From the NCBI RefSeq assembly GCF_017104715.1, contig NZ_JAAGPI010000056.1, positions 1-42,301 on the forward strand: 42,301 bases of DNA. The letters are read 5' to 3'. This document shows positions 31,221-38,839 of the stretch, in pieces. How positions within the stretch are numbered: the stretch's first letter is position 1; every line of letters starts with the position of its first letter. The notes below the pieces were generated by a model. The model made no database searches, was not told the DNA's origin, and saw only the letters and a list, made by a program, of their open reading frames with translations. Both the position numbers and the translations under genes were made by a program. The stretch is from Burkholderia sp. Ac-20365. Lineage in GTDB: Bacteria > Pseudomonadota > Gammaproteobacteria > Burkholderiales > Burkholderiaceae.

Positions 31221-33908
31221 ATGAAATCACTCACCACACCCGTTTCTGTTTCCCGCCAGACTGCCCCTGCCCTTCGAGGCGACACGCGTCGTGCCTCGCT
31301 CGTTGCGCTCGCCGTGGCGGGCGCGCTTGCTGCGCTGGCCGTGCACCCCGCCTCGGCGCAGGAGCAGGATGCGCCGCCGCCCGCGAACTACGCGCCGAAT
31401 TCCGCACAAAGCGCACCCGATACCGATCCGCCCGGACGCATCGCGCGCCTGAACTACATGGCAGGCACCGTCACCACGGAACCGGCGGGCGCATCGGACT
31501 GGTCGTACGCGCAGGTCAACCGGCCGCTCACGACGGGCGACCAGTTGTGGAACGACAGGAACGCGCGCTCGGAACTGCACATCGGCTCGACGGCGGTACG
31601 CATGGGCCAGCAAACCAGCCTCGACATCCTCAATCTCGACGACAACAGCGCGCAGCTCAAAGTCGCGCAAGGCACGCTGTCGACCCGCGTGCGCGCGATC
31701 GCACCCGGCTCCTCGTATGAGATCGACACGCCGAATCTCGCGCTGGGTGTGAACAGTCCCGGCGACTATCGCGTCGATGTCGCGCCCGACGGCAGCAGCA
31801 CCACCGTGACCGTGCGCAGCGGCAGCGCGACCGTCTACGGCGACAACGGCCAGGTGCCGGTTGGCGCCGGACAGCAGGTCACGTTCACGGGCACGAGCCT
31901 GCAGCAGGCCGCCGCCAACGGCGCGCCCGGCGCCGATCCGTTCGACCAATGGGCGGCAGGCCGCGACGCAGCGGAAGACCGCTCGGTGTCGGCGCGCTAT
32001 GTGTCGCGCGAAATGCCCGGCTATCAGGATCTCGACGCAAACGGCACGTGGCGCAGCACGCCGCAGTACGGACAGGTGTGGGTGCCGAACCAGGAGCCGG
32101 CCGACTGGGCGCCGTATCGCGACGGTCACTGGGTCTGGCAGGCGCCATGGGGCTGGACATGGGTCGACGACGCGCCGTGGGGTTTCGCGCCGTATCACTA
32201 TGGCCGCTGGGCGCATATCGACGACTCGTGGGCGTGGGTGCCGGGTCAGGCCGTCGTCAGCGAGCCGCCCGTGTATGCGCCTGCCCTCGTCGCCTTCGTC
32301 GGCGATGGTGGTGGCGGCAACGACTGGGGTGTGAATCTCGCGATCGGCGGTGCAGCGGCGGCCGGTCTCGCGTGGTTCGCGCTCGGACCGGGCGAGCCGT
32401 GGCATCCGCACTGGGGCGGCGGTCATGACTGGAGTCCGCGCTACTACGAGCGCGTGAACAACACGGTCATCGTCAACAACCGCGTGGATATCCATAACAA
32501 CATCCACAACACGTACATCAACTATCGCGCGCCCGGCGCTGTGACGGGGATGCCCGCGACGGCGTTCGTTCACGGCCAGCCGACCAACCATTTCGGTCAA
32601 CGTGTCGATCCCGCGCAATGGCGCAATGCGCGCTTCAATGCGGGCGCGCCGGGCATTGCGCCTGTGCGGCAGAGCTTCGGGCCGGGCATGCGCAACGCGA
32701 CGTACCGGCCGCCCACGAACGTGATGGCGCGGCCTGTGGTCGGTACACGCAATCCGGGCATGCCCGCCGCATTCCACGACCGGCTCGCGCAGAACTTCGC
32801 GCAAGGCGGACACGGACGTGTCCCGGGTGCTGGAGAACCGATCGTGCGTACGTCGGTACCGGCACACTTTGGTGGACAGACGCTCGGCGGGAACGGGCCG
32901 GTCGCGAACGTGCGCGTCGTGCGCCCGCATGGGCCGGGGCAAATGGCTGGCGCGATGCCGGGTGCGCCGATGGCGGGCGGTCCGGGTGCCCAGCGTCCTG
33001 GCGGCGGTGCGCCGCAGGGCAACGGACAGCAGCAGGGTATGCCCGGTCACGGCTTCGCACCGGGACAGATGGCGGGTGCGCCGAACGGACAGCGGCCCGG
33101 TGGCGCGCAAGCGCCGGGCAATGTCCAGCAGCATGGCATGCCCGCGCAGGCGGGCAATGGCGTGCCGCGTCCTCCGCAGCTCGAGGGTGGACGTCCGGTG
33201 AACGGCGCGCCGCAGCAGCCTGGTGGCGCACAGCGGCCCGATATGGCTGCAGGCCAGCAGCGCGAGCCCGCGTGGACGCAGCACCATGCGCCGATGGCGC
33301 AGCAACGCGGCAATCCGCAGCAGTTCGGCGGGGCTCAAGTGCAGTCGCAGCCTGGTCAGGTGGCGCAGCAGCATCAGCCGATGCAACGGCCGGCTAATGC
33401 TTTCGGCGGAGGTGTCGCACAAGCGCAGCAACCGCACGGGATGGATCCACGCCCACAATCAGCGCCCGCGCCGATGCAACAGGCGCAGGCGCAGCCGCGT
33501 CCCGAGATGCATCCGCAGCCGCAGCAAATCCAGCAGCAGCAACCGCGCGCTGACATGCATCCGCAACCTCAGCAGCAGGCGCGTCAGGAATTTCATCCTC
33601 AGCCGCAGCAGCAACCTCAACCGCGGCCGGAATTCCACCCGCAGCAGCCGCAGCAGCAGGTGCATCAGGAAGCCCGTCCGCAGGCGCAGCCTCAGCCGCG
33701 TCCGGAGTTTCATCCGCAACCCCAGCCGCAGCAGCAGGCGCGCCAGGAATTCCACCCGCAGCCGCAACCTCAACCGCGTCAGGAAAACCGTCCGCCACAA
33801 CAGGCGCAGCAACCGCATCCGCAACCCCAGCCGCAGCCGCAGCCCCAGCAGCATCAGGAACAGCAGCGCGCCACGGGCGGCGGACACGACGAGCATCATC
33901 GCGGTTAA
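31221..33908 (+). CDS. Large exported FecR/DUF6600-type protein with Gln/Pro/His-rich tail
   Basis: 895 residues. A long N-region and hydrophobic core (LVALAVAGALAALAVHPASA, cleavage near ASA-QEQ) form a signal peptide. Residues about 70-230 are a FecR-like beta domain (GRIARLNYMAGTVTTEPAG, then DNSAQLKVAQGTLSTRVRAI and VRSGSATVYGDNGQVPVGAG). Residues about 270-360 are Trp/Tyr/Pro-rich (YGQVWVPNQEPADWAPYRDG, WVWQAPWGWTWVDDAPWGF), as in DUF6600 proteins. From about residue 550 the chain is Gly/Pro/Gln-rich and ends in repeats of the form [RQ]-x-E-[FM]-H-P-Q-P-Q. It is not next to a TonB receptor or anti-sigma partner, so a classical FecR role is unlikely. A periplasmic or surface structural role is inferred from composition only. 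Confidence 0.88.
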   Translation: MKSLTTPVSVSRQTAPALRGDTRRASLVALAVAGALAALAVHPASAQEQDAPPPANYAPNSAQSAPDTDPPGRIARLNYMAGTVTTEPAGASDWSYAQVNRPLTTGDQLWNDRNARSELHIGSTAVRMGQQTSLDILNLDDNSAQLKVAQGTLSTRVRAIAPGSSYEIDTPNLALGVNSPGDYRVDVAPDGSSTTVTVRSGSATVYGDNGQVPVGAGQQVTFTGTSLQQAAANGAPGADPFDQWAAGRDAAEDRSVSARYVSREMPGYQDLDANGTWRSTPQYGQVWVPNQEPADWAPYRDGHWVWQAPWGWTWVDDAPWGFAPYHYGRWAHIDDSWAWVPGQAVVSEPPVYAPALVAFVGDGGGGNDWGVNLAIGGAAAAGLAWFALGPGEPWHPHWGGGHDWSPRYYERVNNTVIVNNRVDIHNNIHNTYINYRAPGAVTGMPATAFVHGQPTNHFGQRVDPAQWRNARFNAGAPGIAPVRQSFGPGMRNATYRPPTNVMARPVVGTRNPGMPAAFHDRLAQNFAQGGHGRVPGAGEPIVRTSVPAHFGGQTLGGNGPVANVRVVRPHGPGQMAGAMPGAPMAGGPGAQRPGGGAPQGNGQQQGMPGHGFAPGQMAGAPNGQRPGGAQAPGNVQQHGMPAQAGNGVPRPPQLEGGRPVNGAPQQPGGAQRPDMAAGQQREPAWTQHHAPMAQQRGNPQQFGGAQVQSQPGQVAQQHQPMQRPANAFGGGVAQAQQPHGMDPRPQSAPAPMQQAQAQPRPEMHPQPQQIQQQQPRADMHPQPQQQARQEFHPQPQQQPQPRPEFHPQQPQQQVHQEARPQAQPQPRPEFHPQPQPQQQARQEFHPQPQPQPRQENRPPQQAQQPHPQPQPQPQPQQHQEQQRATGGGHDEHHRG

Positions 33909-33931
33909 GCATCGTCGCCTCGCCTCAAATG

Positions 33932-33966
33932 AAAAACGCCCACCGCGGATCGCGGTGGGCGTTTTT
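33932..33966. terminator. Strong bidirectional terminator between the FecR/DUF6600 gene and thyA
   Basis: 16-bp perfect stem AAAAACGCCCACCGCG / CGCGGTGGGCGTTTTT with a GAT loop, giving a T run on both strands between convergent genes. Confidence 0.93.
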
Positions 33967-33997
33967 CATTTCCCGGACGTCAGAACGCGTCGACGAA

Positions 33998-34969
33998 TCA
34001 GATCGCCATCGGCGCCGTCAGCGGCTCGTGGTGCCGGTAGCCGACCAGCGAGAAATCCGCCGGCTCGATCTTCTCAAGCCACTCGGGCTCATACACGCCC
34101 GTCTTCGCATACTCGGGCACGCGGTCCGAAATCGCGAATTGCGGGCTTTCGTACGGATCGCGCGTCAGTTGCTGCTGCAACATGTCGAGCTGATTCTCAT
34201 AGATATGCGCATCGCCGATGAAGTACGTGAACCAGCGCGGCGTGTAACCCGTCAGACGGCCGACCAGGTGCAGCAGCGCCGCCCCTTCCGTCAGGTTGAA
34301 CGGCGTGCCGAGCCCGACGTCGTTGCTGCGGATATACAGGCACAGCGAGATCTCGCGCTTCGCGGCGTTCGGCAGGAACTGGTACAGCAGGTGGCACGCC
34401 GGCAGCGCGATCTCTTCCAGCACGGCCGGATTCCACGCATGAAACAGAATCCGACGATCGGACGGGTTGTTCATGATCGTGTCGAGGCACTGGCGAATCT
34501 GGTCGATTGCCTTGTAGAGCAGCACCTTGCGCACGCCGTCCTCTTCGAACTCGGTGACGGGCGCGTAGCCGCGCGAGGCCGCGTCTTCGATCTGCGCGCT
34601 CGCCGTCACGTCGAGCACCTTGTACGCCGGCCACCGGCGCCACTGCACGCCGTACACGTCGCCGAGGTCGTCGAGGCCCTGCCGGTAAGGATTGGCGAGC
34701 CATTGCGCGTTTTCGTTCGCGTTGCCGTCCCAGACCTTGCAGCCGAGCGCACGGAAATCCGCCGCGCTACGCGACGCGCGCAAGAAGCCGATCAGCTCGC
34801 CGATCGCCGATTTGAACGCGAGCTTTTTCGTCGTCACGGCAGGGAAGCCCTGCTGCAGGTCGAAGCGCAACATCGCCCCCGGCATGCTGATCGTGCGGAT
34901 GCCAGTGCGGTTTTCCTGCCAGCTACCGGTATCGAGGATCGTGCGGACGAGGTCGAGGTATTGTTTCAT
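33998..34969 (-). CDS. thyA: Thymidylate synthase
   Basis: Converts dUMP to dTMP with methylene-tetrahydrofolate. The ATG at 34969 (MKQYLDLVRTILDTG) gives 323 residues and has AAGGAA upstream. Conserved blocks: RTGIRTISMPGAMLRFDL, the catalytic Cys in LPACHLLYQFLPN, LCLYIRSNDVGLGTPFNL and GDAHIYENQLDML. The enzyme is about 60 residues longer than the 264-residue E. coli enzyme, with a visible insertion in the small domain (YGVQWRRWPAYKVLDVTASAQIEDAASRGY), as in longer ThyA variants. Confidence 0.96.
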   Translation of the reverse strand: MKQYLDLVRTILDTGSWQENRTGIRTISMPGAMLRFDLQQGFPAVTTKKLAFKSAIGELIGFLRASRSAADFRALGCKVWDGNANENAQWLANPYRQGLDDLGDVYGVQWRRWPAYKVLDVTASAQIEDAASRGYAPVTEFEEDGVRKVLLYKAIDQIRQCLDTIMNNPSDRRILFHAWNPAVLEEIALPACHLLYQFLPNAAKREISLCLYIRSNDVGLGTPFNLTEGAALLHLVGRLTGYTPRWFTYFIGDAHIYENQLDMLQQQLTRDPYESPQFAISDRVPEYAKTGVYEPEWLEKIEPADFSLVGYRHHEPLTAPMAI

Positions 34970-35122
34970 GCGGGTTCCTTCGGTCGGGCGTACCGGCGCA
35001 GCGGAGCTTTTTAGGAAAACCCCGATTCTAGCAAGCCGGACGAACCGAGGTCGGCGCGCTGCTGGCGAACGCGAAACACGGCTTGCGCACGTCAGCATCC
35101 GAATGGGCGGCTCATAAAACAA

Positions 35123-35148
35123 AAAGCCCGGTCAACCGACCGGGCTTT
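35123..35148 (-). terminator. Terminator of the sigma-54 regulator gene
   Basis: 11-bp stem AAAGCCCGGTC / GACCGGGCTTT with a 4-base loop. On the minus strand it runs into TTTTTGTTTT, 22 bases after the regulator stop. Confidence 0.88.
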
Positions 35149-35169
35149 CAGAGGCTACGGCTTGCCGCA

Positions 35170-36564
35170 TTACAGATGCGGCATCGTCGATGGCATTTCG
35201 GCCGGCTGCGCGAGCGGCTCCGTTTCCATGTGCCGCATGCCGTGCGAGCACAACAACCGGTACAGCGTCACACGCGAGATACCGAGTTCCTGCGCGGCAT
35301 CGCCCAGACGGCCGCGATGACGCAGCAGCGCCAGCTCGATCGCCTGGCGCTCGGCCGCTTCGCGCGCCTGCGCAAGCGACACGGGCACGATCTCGACGTA
35401 TTCGGCCAGTTCGAGATCGCGTGCGGTGATGGCCCGCCCTTCCGACATCACGATCGCGCGGCGCACGCGGTTGATCAGCTCGCGCACGTTGCCCGGCCAG
35501 CTGTAGTTGTGAAGTGCCGCGATGGCATCAGGTGCGAAGCCACGCAGCCGACGGCTCGCATCTTTCCTGAAACGTTCCAGCATGTGCCGCGCGAGCAGTT
35601 CGATATCTTTACCGCGCGCGCGCAGCGGCGGCTCGTCGATCTGCAGCACGCACAGCCGGTGATACAGGTCCGAACGGAAGCGGCCTTCGATCATCGCCGT
35701 GTTCATGTCGACGTGCGTCGCCGAGATGATCCGTACATCGACTTCGATCGAGCCATGCCCGCCCAGCCGCTCGACCTTGCGCTCCTGCAGGAAGCGCAGC
35801 AGGCTCGCCTGACTTTCGAGCGGCAAATCGCCGATTTCATCGAGAAACAGCGTGCCGCCGTTGGCCGCCTCGACGCGCCCGATCTTGCGCTGGTTCGCGC
35901 CCGTAAACGCGCCGCGCTCGTAGCCGAACAGTTCGGATTGCAGCAGATGCGGTGGAATTGCACCACAGTTAATGGGAATAAACGGCGCGTTGCGGCGTGA
36001 AGAACGTTCGTGAATGGCGACGGCCGTCAGTTCCTTGCCGGTGCCCGATTCGCCCGAGATAAACACCGGCGCGTCGGTCATCGCGACCTTGCGGATCGAG
36101 CGGAACAACGCGAGCATCGCGTCGCACGAACCGACCATTTCGCCCTCGGAGCCGCCTTGCGACGAATCGTTCGATGCCGGCTCGCCGAGCGAAACCATGC
36201 CGTATGCATGACCGACGGAATCGACGATCCGGTCGCCCGAGTAAGGCACGGTAACGTAATCGAAACAATAATCGCGTACGAGGCGGCGCAATGCGGCGTC
36301 CTGTAGCTGGCCCGCCATGGTAGTCGCGACCCAGCCGACGTTCGGCATGGTCAGACACGACTCGAAAGCCGCGATTTCATGTTGCTGGAAACAGCTCGAC
36401 AGATCGAGCAGACCACCCGCCGCCATCCCCGAACGCACGGCGCGGCGTGCATCGCGCGCCGACGTGACCACCTCGACATGCCACCCGCGCTCATTGAAAC
36501 GCGTGTTCAATTCAGCGCTGGGATCTCTTGATACGTAAATCAGTTGCCGCGTGGCGGATTCCAT
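35170..36564 (-). CDS. Sigma-54-dependent enhancer-binding protein, VpsR-like
   Basis: 464 residues. The AAA+ domain has Walker A GESGTGKE (171-178), the sigma-54 contact loop GAFTGA (218-223), Walker B GGTLFLDEIG (236-245) and the arginine-finger region FRSDLYHRL. A Fis-type HTH follows (about 404-442, AIELALLRHRGRLGDAAQELGISRVTLYRLL). The N-terminal 125 residues resemble the atypical receiver of VpsR, an activator that binds cyclic di-GMP to drive biofilm matrix genes. The canonical phospho-acceptor pattern of two-component receivers is not obvious and no histidine kinase is adjacent. The gene is divergent from the amyloid-like operon, which has a sigma-54 promoter, so I infer it activates that operon. 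The VpsR assignment is by resemblance only. Confidence 0.9.
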   Translation of the reverse strand: MESATRQLIYVSRDPSAELNTRFNERGWHVEVVTSARDARRAVRSGMAAGGLLDLSSCFQQHEIAAFESCLTMPNVGWVATTMAGQLQDAALRRLVRDYCFDYVTVPYSGDRIVDSVGHAYGMVSLGEPASNDSSQGGSEGEMVGSCDAMLALFRSIRKVAMTDAPVFISGESGTGKELTAVAIHERSSRRNAPFIPINCGAIPPHLLQSELFGYERGAFTGANQRKIGRVEAANGGTLFLDEIGDLPLESQASLLRFLQERKVERLGGHGSIEVDVRIISATHVDMNTAMIEGRFRSDLYHRLCVLQIDEPPLRARGKDIELLARHMLERFRKDASRRLRGFAPDAIAALHNYSWPGNVRELINRVRRAIVMSEGRAITARDLELAEYVEIVPVSLAQAREAAERQAIELALLRHRGRLGDAAQELGISRVTLYRLLCSHGMRHMETEPLAQPAEMPSTMPHL

Positions 36565-36733
36565 TATTCAGATCCTCTCGTCAACGAACGTTAAGGATGA
36601 CGGCATGTGCTGATCTGGATTTAGCTTTTCAGGCACGCCTATTCGCACGGGATTCGCAAACAGCGAAAACCGAACGGCCATTCCATTCCGTACGGACAGC
36701 TGATCCCCGAAAAACGGCGCGTGTATTGAAACG

Positions 36734-36747
36734 GCCCAGTACTGGGC
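36734..36747. promoter_or_regulatory. 14-bp palindrome followed by a T run
   Basis: GCCCAGTACTGGGC followed by TTTTT. Either a regulator-binding site or a small terminator-like hairpin on the plus strand; there is no plus-strand gene just upstream that would need a terminator. Confidence 0.4.
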
Positions 36748-36854
36748 TTTTTAAAATCGTGTGCTGTGGATGAGAGCTTACTATACGCGCGAGCCGTCGA
36801 AAACAAATATGCGAATTAAATCGTCCAGCCTTGTCCAGTAAGGGTTTGCGGTTC

Positions 36855-36868
36855 ATGAGCATGCTCAT
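36855..36868. promoter_or_regulatory. 14-bp perfect palindrome, candidate activator site
   Basis: ATGAGCATGCTCAT, about 240 bases before the predicted sigma-54 start site. Fis-type HTH dimers bind inverted repeats, so it is a plausible enhancer site for the divergent regulator. Only one copy was noticed. Confidence 0.4.
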
Positions 36869-37070
36869 TGGGGACCGATTAAAACGGTGGAAGCGCATTC
36901 ACCATACTTTTTTATCAACGTACTACGCTTGCGTTGTGCTTTACGCATCGAATTGAAATCCAGCGGTTTTCTGGTCCAGGTTTCAGAGCTGAAACGTTTT
37001 CGTCCGATTTGCAGCGACGCCCATCAGATCCATTTCACGTCGTCCAATTGCATCAACGGATTGCGACCGA

Positions 37071-37086
37071 TGGCACACGTTTCGCT
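37071..37086 (+). promoter_or_regulatory. Sigma-54 (-24/-12) promoter of the Fap-like operon
   Basis: TGGCACA-CGTT-TCGCT against the consensus TGGCACG-N4-TTGCW. The essential GG (37072-37073) and GC (37084-37085) are separated by exactly 10 bases. Transcription would start near 37097, leaving a 17-base leader that contains AAGGAGAG (37101-37108) before the ATG at 37114. Confidence 0.75.
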
Positions 37087-37113
37087 AAATGTCCCGCACC
37101 AAGGAGAGACATC

Positions 37114-37617
37114 ATGCGACTCGTTTTCCGCATCGACTCGAACCAGATTTCAGTACTGCCCGCCGGCCTCGCCGTGTGTATCGCGCTCGCGCTGTCGTCT
37201 GTGACGGTCGGCGTGAATGCGCAGGAATCCTTCACGGATGCGACAACTTCGACATCGACGGCGGCCGTGCAGCCCGCCACCCATGCATCCGTCGACGAAA
37301 CATCCAGCGCAACCGGAGACGCCGCGACGGGCGTGGATATTGCTAACGAAACCGATACGAACGGTCGGCAGTTTTTCAGCGTGCCCGCCGACAGCATCGC
37401 GAGCAGCGGCACGGGAGAGTTCGCGCTCGACGATCAGATCCTGTCGCGTCAGCGCGGAGGCGCAGCCGGCATGGTGATGGTGGCTGCGACACCGCAGTTG
37501 ATGCACGGCTCGTCGGTCACGTTGTGGGACGAAATCGCCCCGCCTTCGCCGCTGCCGATTCCGATCGACGCTGCGCGGGCCGCGCAAGGTAACGTAGCAA
37601 ACTATCAGCGCAAGTAA
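37114..37617 (+). CDS. Secreted protein with a double-glycine-like motif, first gene of the Fap-like operon
   Basis: 167 residues. The ATG at 37114 is fixed by AAGGAGAG and by a signal peptide (hydrophobic core about 16-34, cleavage near NAQ-ES). Residues 38-100 are Thr/Ser/Ala-rich and probably disordered. Residues 105-116 read LDDQILSRQRGG, resembling the leader end cut by C39 peptidases (Leu at -12, Leu at -7, Gly-Gly at -2/-1, though Glu at -8 and a hydrophobic residue at -4 are missing). Cleavage there would free a 51-residue C-terminal part with a Pro-rich segment (WDEIAPPSPLPIPIDAARAA). No named family is recognised. It occupies the place of fapA in Pseudomonas, but homology to FapA is not established. 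Confidence 0.82.
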   Translation: MRLVFRIDSNQISVLPAGLAVCIALALSSVTVGVNAQESFTDATTSTSTAAVQPATHASVDETSSATGDAATGVDIANETDTNGRQFFSVPADSIASSGTGEFALDDQILSRQRGGAAGMVMVAATPQLMHGSSVTLWDEIAPPSPLPIPIDAARAAQGNVANYQRK

Positions 37618-37701
37618 CACGGCAACGACACATCGCACACGCAGAACAGACCAGTGCGAACTATTTCGCACTCCATACGGAATAGACCGGGGACACATAA
37701 A

Positions 37702-38205
37702 ATGATCGCTTCACTGGGGACGCTGTGCACCCGCACGATTCGTGCGACCCGGCTCGCCGCCATCGCCGGCCTGTGCGCCGCGGGCTTGACGGGTATGGCC
37801 GCCGCGCAGACGGCCAACCCCGGCGACATCGTCGTCGAGCGCGAGATCGCGCCGCGTATCGCCTATGCGCCCGTGCCGAAAGACCAGAACCCCGTCAGCT
37901 CGCGCGTCTCGACTTTTCCCGCCAACACCTTCAACCCGACGCTCGCTCAGGTCGCGTCGGACGCCGACCTGACCAACGCGCGCGGCTCGACGGGCCTCGA
38001 TAACAGCATCGCGGGCGGCGCCGGCCTGCAGGCCGTCACGCGCATCCTGACGGGCAACACCACGAATAACAACGTCGCGCTCAACTCGGGCGGCATCGGG
38101 CAACCGGCGCCGGGCATCGGCGGCACGATCTCGTCGTCGGTGACGGGCGCGCTCGCGCCGCTGTCGACGGCGCTGGGCGGCGCGCTCGGAGGCCTGAACA
38201 AATGA
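37702..38205 (+). CDS. Secreted Gly/Asn-rich protein, second gene of the Fap-like operon
   Basis: 167 residues with a signal peptide (cleavage near AAAQ-TA, residue 36). A short conserved-looking section follows (PGDIVVEREIAPRIAYAPVP), then SDADLTNARGS at residues 86-96, which shares D-x-x-L-x(3)-[RT]-G with the first and sixth genes. The C-terminus is Gly/Asn/Leu-rich and hydrophobic (NTTNNNVALNSGG, then LAPLSTALGGALGGLNK). I chose the ATG at 37702; the frame could extend to a GTG at 37654, but that would bury the signal peptide. The stop overlaps the next ATG (ATGA). Function unknown; a small assembly factor or minor fibre component is possible. Confidence 0.8.
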   Translation: MIASLGTLCTRTIRATRLAAIAGLCAAGLTGMAAAQTANPGDIVVEREIAPRIAYAPVPKDQNPVSSRVSTFPANTFNPTLAQVASDADLTNARGSTGLDNSIAGGAGLQAVTRILTGNTTNNNVALNSGGIGQPAPGIGGTISSSVTGALAPLSTALGGALGGLNK

Positions 38206-38810
38206 ATACGCTACTTCGTCCGCTTCCGCTTTTGGCCGTCCTCTCGCTCGCCATGTCGCAGGCGTCGTACGCACAACAGGTGGGACGCGTGAGCGGCGAC
38301 GCGAGCATAGCCACGGGCGCCGCCGTCAATGCGACGGGCGCGATCACGGTGAACCAGGCCGCGGGCCTCAACAACGCGCAGATCAACCAGCTGACGATCA
38401 CCAGCGGCGACGCCGCGGCCAACGACAACGCGAGCGCCCAGAGCGCCACCGCCCGGGTCCGGGTGCCGAGCGCGCGTGCGTCGATCGAAGGCAACGCATT
38501 TTCGAATTCGTCCGGAGCGGTGATGGTGAACCAGTCTGCGGGCGCAGGGAATCTCCAGCGCAACAGTGTGCAGCTCGGCACTGCGGCGCCTGGGGTCGAG
38601 ACCGTCTCGGATGGGGTGCTATCCGCGACGGCCGCGAACAACGGCGGTCAAGGTCGAGCGGTCGCGCCACAAGGCGTCCGCGAGGCCAGCATCTCCAGCG
38701 ACGCGTTCAGGAACGTCAACGGAATCGTGCAGATCAACCAGACCGCCGGAGCCGGTAATGCCACGGCGAACAGTTTTGTGCTCCGTCCCCCGGCGGGCAC
38801 TCTTTTCTAA
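38202..38810 (+). CDS. FapB/FapC-like repeat protein (putative minor amyloid subunit)
   Basis: 202 residues with a signal peptide (cleavage near SYAQ-QV, residue 25). Three repeats of 33 residues start at 34, 93 and 162 and share A-S-I-x(3)-A-x(2)-N-x(2)-G-x(4)-N-Q-x-A-G-x(2)-N-x(3)-N-x(3)-L. Linkers of 26 and 36 residues separate them. Three Asn/Gln/Gly repeats joined by two linkers is the architecture of Pseudomonas FapB and FapC. It is translationally coupled to the previous gene and followed by a larger three-repeat protein; by analogy with fapB-fapC order this is the likely nucleator or minor subunit (inference). Confidence 0.78.
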   Translation: MNTLLRPLPLLAVLSLAMSQASYAQQVGRVSGDASIATGAAVNATGAITVNQAAGLNNAQINQLTITSGDAAANDNASAQSATARVRVPSARASIEGNAFSNSSGAVMVNQSAGAGNLQRNSVQLGTAAPGVETVSDGVLSATAANNGGQGRAVAPQGVREASISSDAFRNVNGIVQINQTAGAGNATANSFVLRPPAGTLF

Positions 38811-38839
38811 CTGACCACAACTAGTATCGGAGCGAAACC

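Larger units (their letters stand above)
36565..37113. promoter_or_regulatory. Control region between the sigma-54 regulator and the Fap-like operon
   Basis: 549 bases without a convincing gene, AT-richer than the flanking DNA. It contains two perfect palindromes (36734-36747 and 36855-36868), a sigma-54 promoter at 37071-37086 and a ribosome site at 37101-37108. The length suits an enhancer-dependent promoter, with activator sites 200-350 bases upstream of the start. Confidence 0.6.

Noticed and set aside
31227..33458. 743-codon minus-strand open frame opposite the FecR/DUF6600 gene
   Set aside because: Arg/His-rich antisense shadow of a Gly/Pro/Gln-rich gene; no domain or ribosome site.
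31221..33908. FecR as part of a ferric-citrate-type sigma/anti-sigma system
   Set aside because: No ECF sigma factor or TonB-dependent receptor is adjacent, and the protein has a signal peptide and a DUF6600-like middle instead of the FecR membrane arrangement.
36095..36112. LFRS tetrapeptide in the sigma-54 regulator as a FleQ-type cyclic di-GMP motif
   Set aside because: By eye it aligns several residues away from the position of the FleQ motif relative to the Walker A loop, so it is probably coincidental.
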